Assembly (NCBI GenBank): GCA_030386875.1
Contig: CM059567.1
Location: 84,995,130-85,059,129 of the forward strand
Direction of reading: 5' to 3'
DNA from: Morinoia aosen
Lineage: Eukaryota; Arthropoda; Malacostraca; Amphipoda; Talitridae
Length of the DNA: 64,000 bases
Shown here: positions 61,901 through 64,000 of the stretch, piece by piece
Position numbering within the stretch: the first letter of the stretch is position 1
How the letters are laid out: the number at the start of each line of letters is the position of its first letter
Position numbers and translations under genes: made by a program
The notes under the pieces: model-generated
What the model saw: only the letters and a program-made list of their open reading frames with translations
Told to the model about the DNA's origin: nothing
Database searches by the model: none

Positions 61901-63999
61901 GTAGAGAGTAAATGTTTGGTGAATATTTGTTCAAGGCAGTAAGGGTTGGAACGATATTTTGGCGTACGCTAAGGCTACCCTTTCAGAGCGTTGCCTCTTC
62001 GTTTTTGGAGCACCTAAACCAGAACCAATCATACTAAGACTTCCAAAAATGTGACACTTGAACAATTTGGTGAGTTTAATAACAAAATAAATTCAAGGCA
62101 ACTTCATGTATATGGTAAATTCGCTAGAACTTTGTTCAGATGGATTTTATTAAAATACCAAGTCATATTATGTGATAGAATTGAAGTTTGAAGTCAAATC
62201 ACATCTACGTAACACTAAATTTATAGCCTGTCCTCAGAACACATAAAAAAGGAATCGAAACGATCATACTGGGTAACGCGATCGAAGCCAGAAGTAGGAG
62301 CCAGTATAGGGCAAAACAGCGACCAGGCATCAACCATACAAAGCACGCCTTCACCGGGTGTCGGTCACAAGTGCGTGCCACATACAATGAACAGACAAAT
62401 AAGTTATGGAGAAATGTTAATGTGATGAAGCAGTAATTACTAAAACGTTATAGTTTGTATAAAAATGAACTGGGCACTGGTGACGATAGTTGGCTGGCTC
62501 AGAGAACACCAAACGTACGAATGGCGGCGATAACAGGGCCAACAGACACCCAGGCAAAGCTCGGCAGAAATAGATTTTCAATTACTGTGAAAACGGGCTG
62601 ATCTCAACTATTTTGGGACGCCCTCAAAAGCATTAGGAAGAAACACATGTTTTCATTCCATCAATGGCGATCGCTGTCTTATAACGCGATTTAGTGATGC
62701 GTAACCCGAACATCGAATCATTTCTAGAGTTGAAATACGTAAGGAATTCTAGTCAAAAACTTCGAATTGCGATTAAAATCACAGTCGGAAGAGTGGAGAG
62801 GTTAATTCCATGTTTAAGAAATTGTGTCGAAATCAACTGAAAGTCAGACAAAAATGCTCTTTACGCGCGATCATGCGGAGTGTGGATGAAGTGTCACAGG
62901 ACAGAGTAAGGACAGGTGTCACAGGACAGGACAGAGTAATTATGTATAAACGTAACATATGGATTGGTGAAATTAAACTTCTGTTGCTCGAAGTTACGCC
63001 ACCCATTCCTCACTACGACGCTCGTCCACATATCGCTACCGTAGAGTAAAATGAAAACCTGTGTGAGAGCAAGTGAAACGTCACCTCGCGCACTTTACAA
63101 TCGCGGCTTTAATCTACCAAAATTTTACTTTTCTCAAAGCTGAAGCAACCCGTGCGAGAACGTCGTTTTTATTTACGTAAAAATAATTCTACCACTGTTG
63201 CCAGAATCATTTGTCATTCAGACGAAGAGAACAGGCTTGTCATATGAAATTGGAAATCATCTCATTTATTACAGTTCGGTAATTGAGATGAAAAGAGGCA
63301 ATACTCTAGGATTGTAATGAGACGCTGTTCAAAAAATAGAAGTAAAACGAAATTGAAACACACTTTAGGGAAGGCCACTCTTGTCAACACCGTTCAATGG
63401 ACTTGATCAAGATGAGAGATCATACGATCGAATAACATTATTGAATACGTGTATTCTAACAGCGCCAATATTTTTCACGATTTGTGATTTTTGAATAAGA
63501 TCTCTTGAATAAGTTAAGGTAAATTTTCAGCTTCAAGAGCCAAATTTTGAGTGCTTTATGTATAGCATTTGCAGCATTTGACATGTTTAGAACCTTACGA
63601 GTAATCAATTCTGCGATATGACCAAATAGTACCAAATGTTTATCTGTACATGAAGAACTCCAACAAAAGGTTGGTGAGTGCCAGAAAAATTCCATCATAT
63701 CCCTTGATTTTAATGGTGGCTATTTAGTGAACGGGATTAAATAGGTGTTATGATTTATTTAATAAGCGTAATATATATATGCGTACAGAGGATATATGTA
63801 ATACGCGTGATATATGTCTGCGTAGAGAACCGGCGCTACAGAGGCAGGCAACCGGTAGGTCGACGATGCGCGGCATACCGAGGGGTATTGGGATGTGCCT
63901 TACCTCAGGAGTCGGAGGAGTACGCAGGGGGCAGAGGCTGTATTGAGAGCTAGTCCGAAATACATCACACATACGGGATTTATTGTAAATAAACAACAT
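55955..63999. other. Gene-poor DNA without assignable features
   Basis: The longest frames are 86-105 codons (56086-56403 on minus, 57576-57836 and 59091-59405 on plus), none with a recognisable motif. 57320-57490 is GC-richer. 60100-60265 has TTGACCTTCAAAGGTCAT and ends in GGTCGGTCACTCTGTAG, which resembles a mariner terminus, but I found no partner. 62896-62940 has a short GTGTCACAGGACAG repeat. 63770-63800 is TA-rich. Confidence 0.45.
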
Positions 64000-64000
64000 A

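Noticed and set aside
1..63999. CRISPR arrays, prokaryotic operons or rRNA genes
   Set aside because: No regularly spaced repeats with unique spacers, no ribosome-binding-site-led gene runs and no rRNA-like conserved strings were seen.

Overview
The window is eukaryotic nuclear DNA, most likely from an arthropod and probably an insect. It is AT-rich, no operon-like gene runs are visible, and almost every recognisable protein piece comes from a transposable element (TE). The lineage call rests on the TE set: several Tc1/mariner relatives including an insect-typical DUF4817-type mariner, a piggyBac, two CR1/Jockey-like LINEs, a Penelope-like GIY-YIG fragment and a tRNA-derived SINE. A coding strip with 23-residue STPR-type repeats points the same way. 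I could not identify the species, and I see no intact conventional host gene. The best host-gene candidates are a 38-codon membrane micro-ORF at 14302-14418 and a decayed exon-like segment at 55696-55948.

Layout. 1-830 holds the decayed tail of a Tc1-type transposase. 830-14.3 kb is gene-poor, with a (TA)n tract at 8.9 kb and an 18-bp minisatellite at 9.9-10.1 kb. 14.3 kb carries the micro-ORF. 15985-17302 is a Tc1 element with clear inverted ends and TA flanks, followed directly by a long hairpin at 17.3-17.5 kb. 18.3-20.1 kb is a 5'-truncated LINE on the minus strand. 22.2-25.8 kb is a second LINE on the minus strand whose reading frame runs OTU protease-like domain, endonuclease, reverse transcriptase. 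25.9-27.0 kb may be a small terminal-inverted-repeat element. 28.7-29.0 kb is an exact 130-bp tandem duplication. 33.9-34.2 kb is a SINE, followed at 34.3-35.1 kb by the 3' end of a Penelope-like element. 37254-39133 is a piggyBac element inserted in the STPR-repeat strip. 40055-42121 is a DUF4817 mariner with inverted ends. 48.1-49.0 kb is another Tc1/mariner pseudogene. 50.56-51.23 kb is a GC-rich 52-bp minisatellite. 53392-55006 is a Tc1 element with about 200-bp inverted ends. 55.7-55.95 kb is the exon-like relic. 56-64 kb shows nothing I can assign.

How it fits together: this looks like intronic or intergenic DNA that has collected TEs over a long time. All transposase and reverse-transcriptase frames carry stops or frameshifts, so none of these copies looks autonomous. 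The most informative structures are the piggyBac/STPR insertion, where removing the element puts the 23-residue repeat back in phase, and the LINE with an OTU-like protease domain in frame with its endonuclease.
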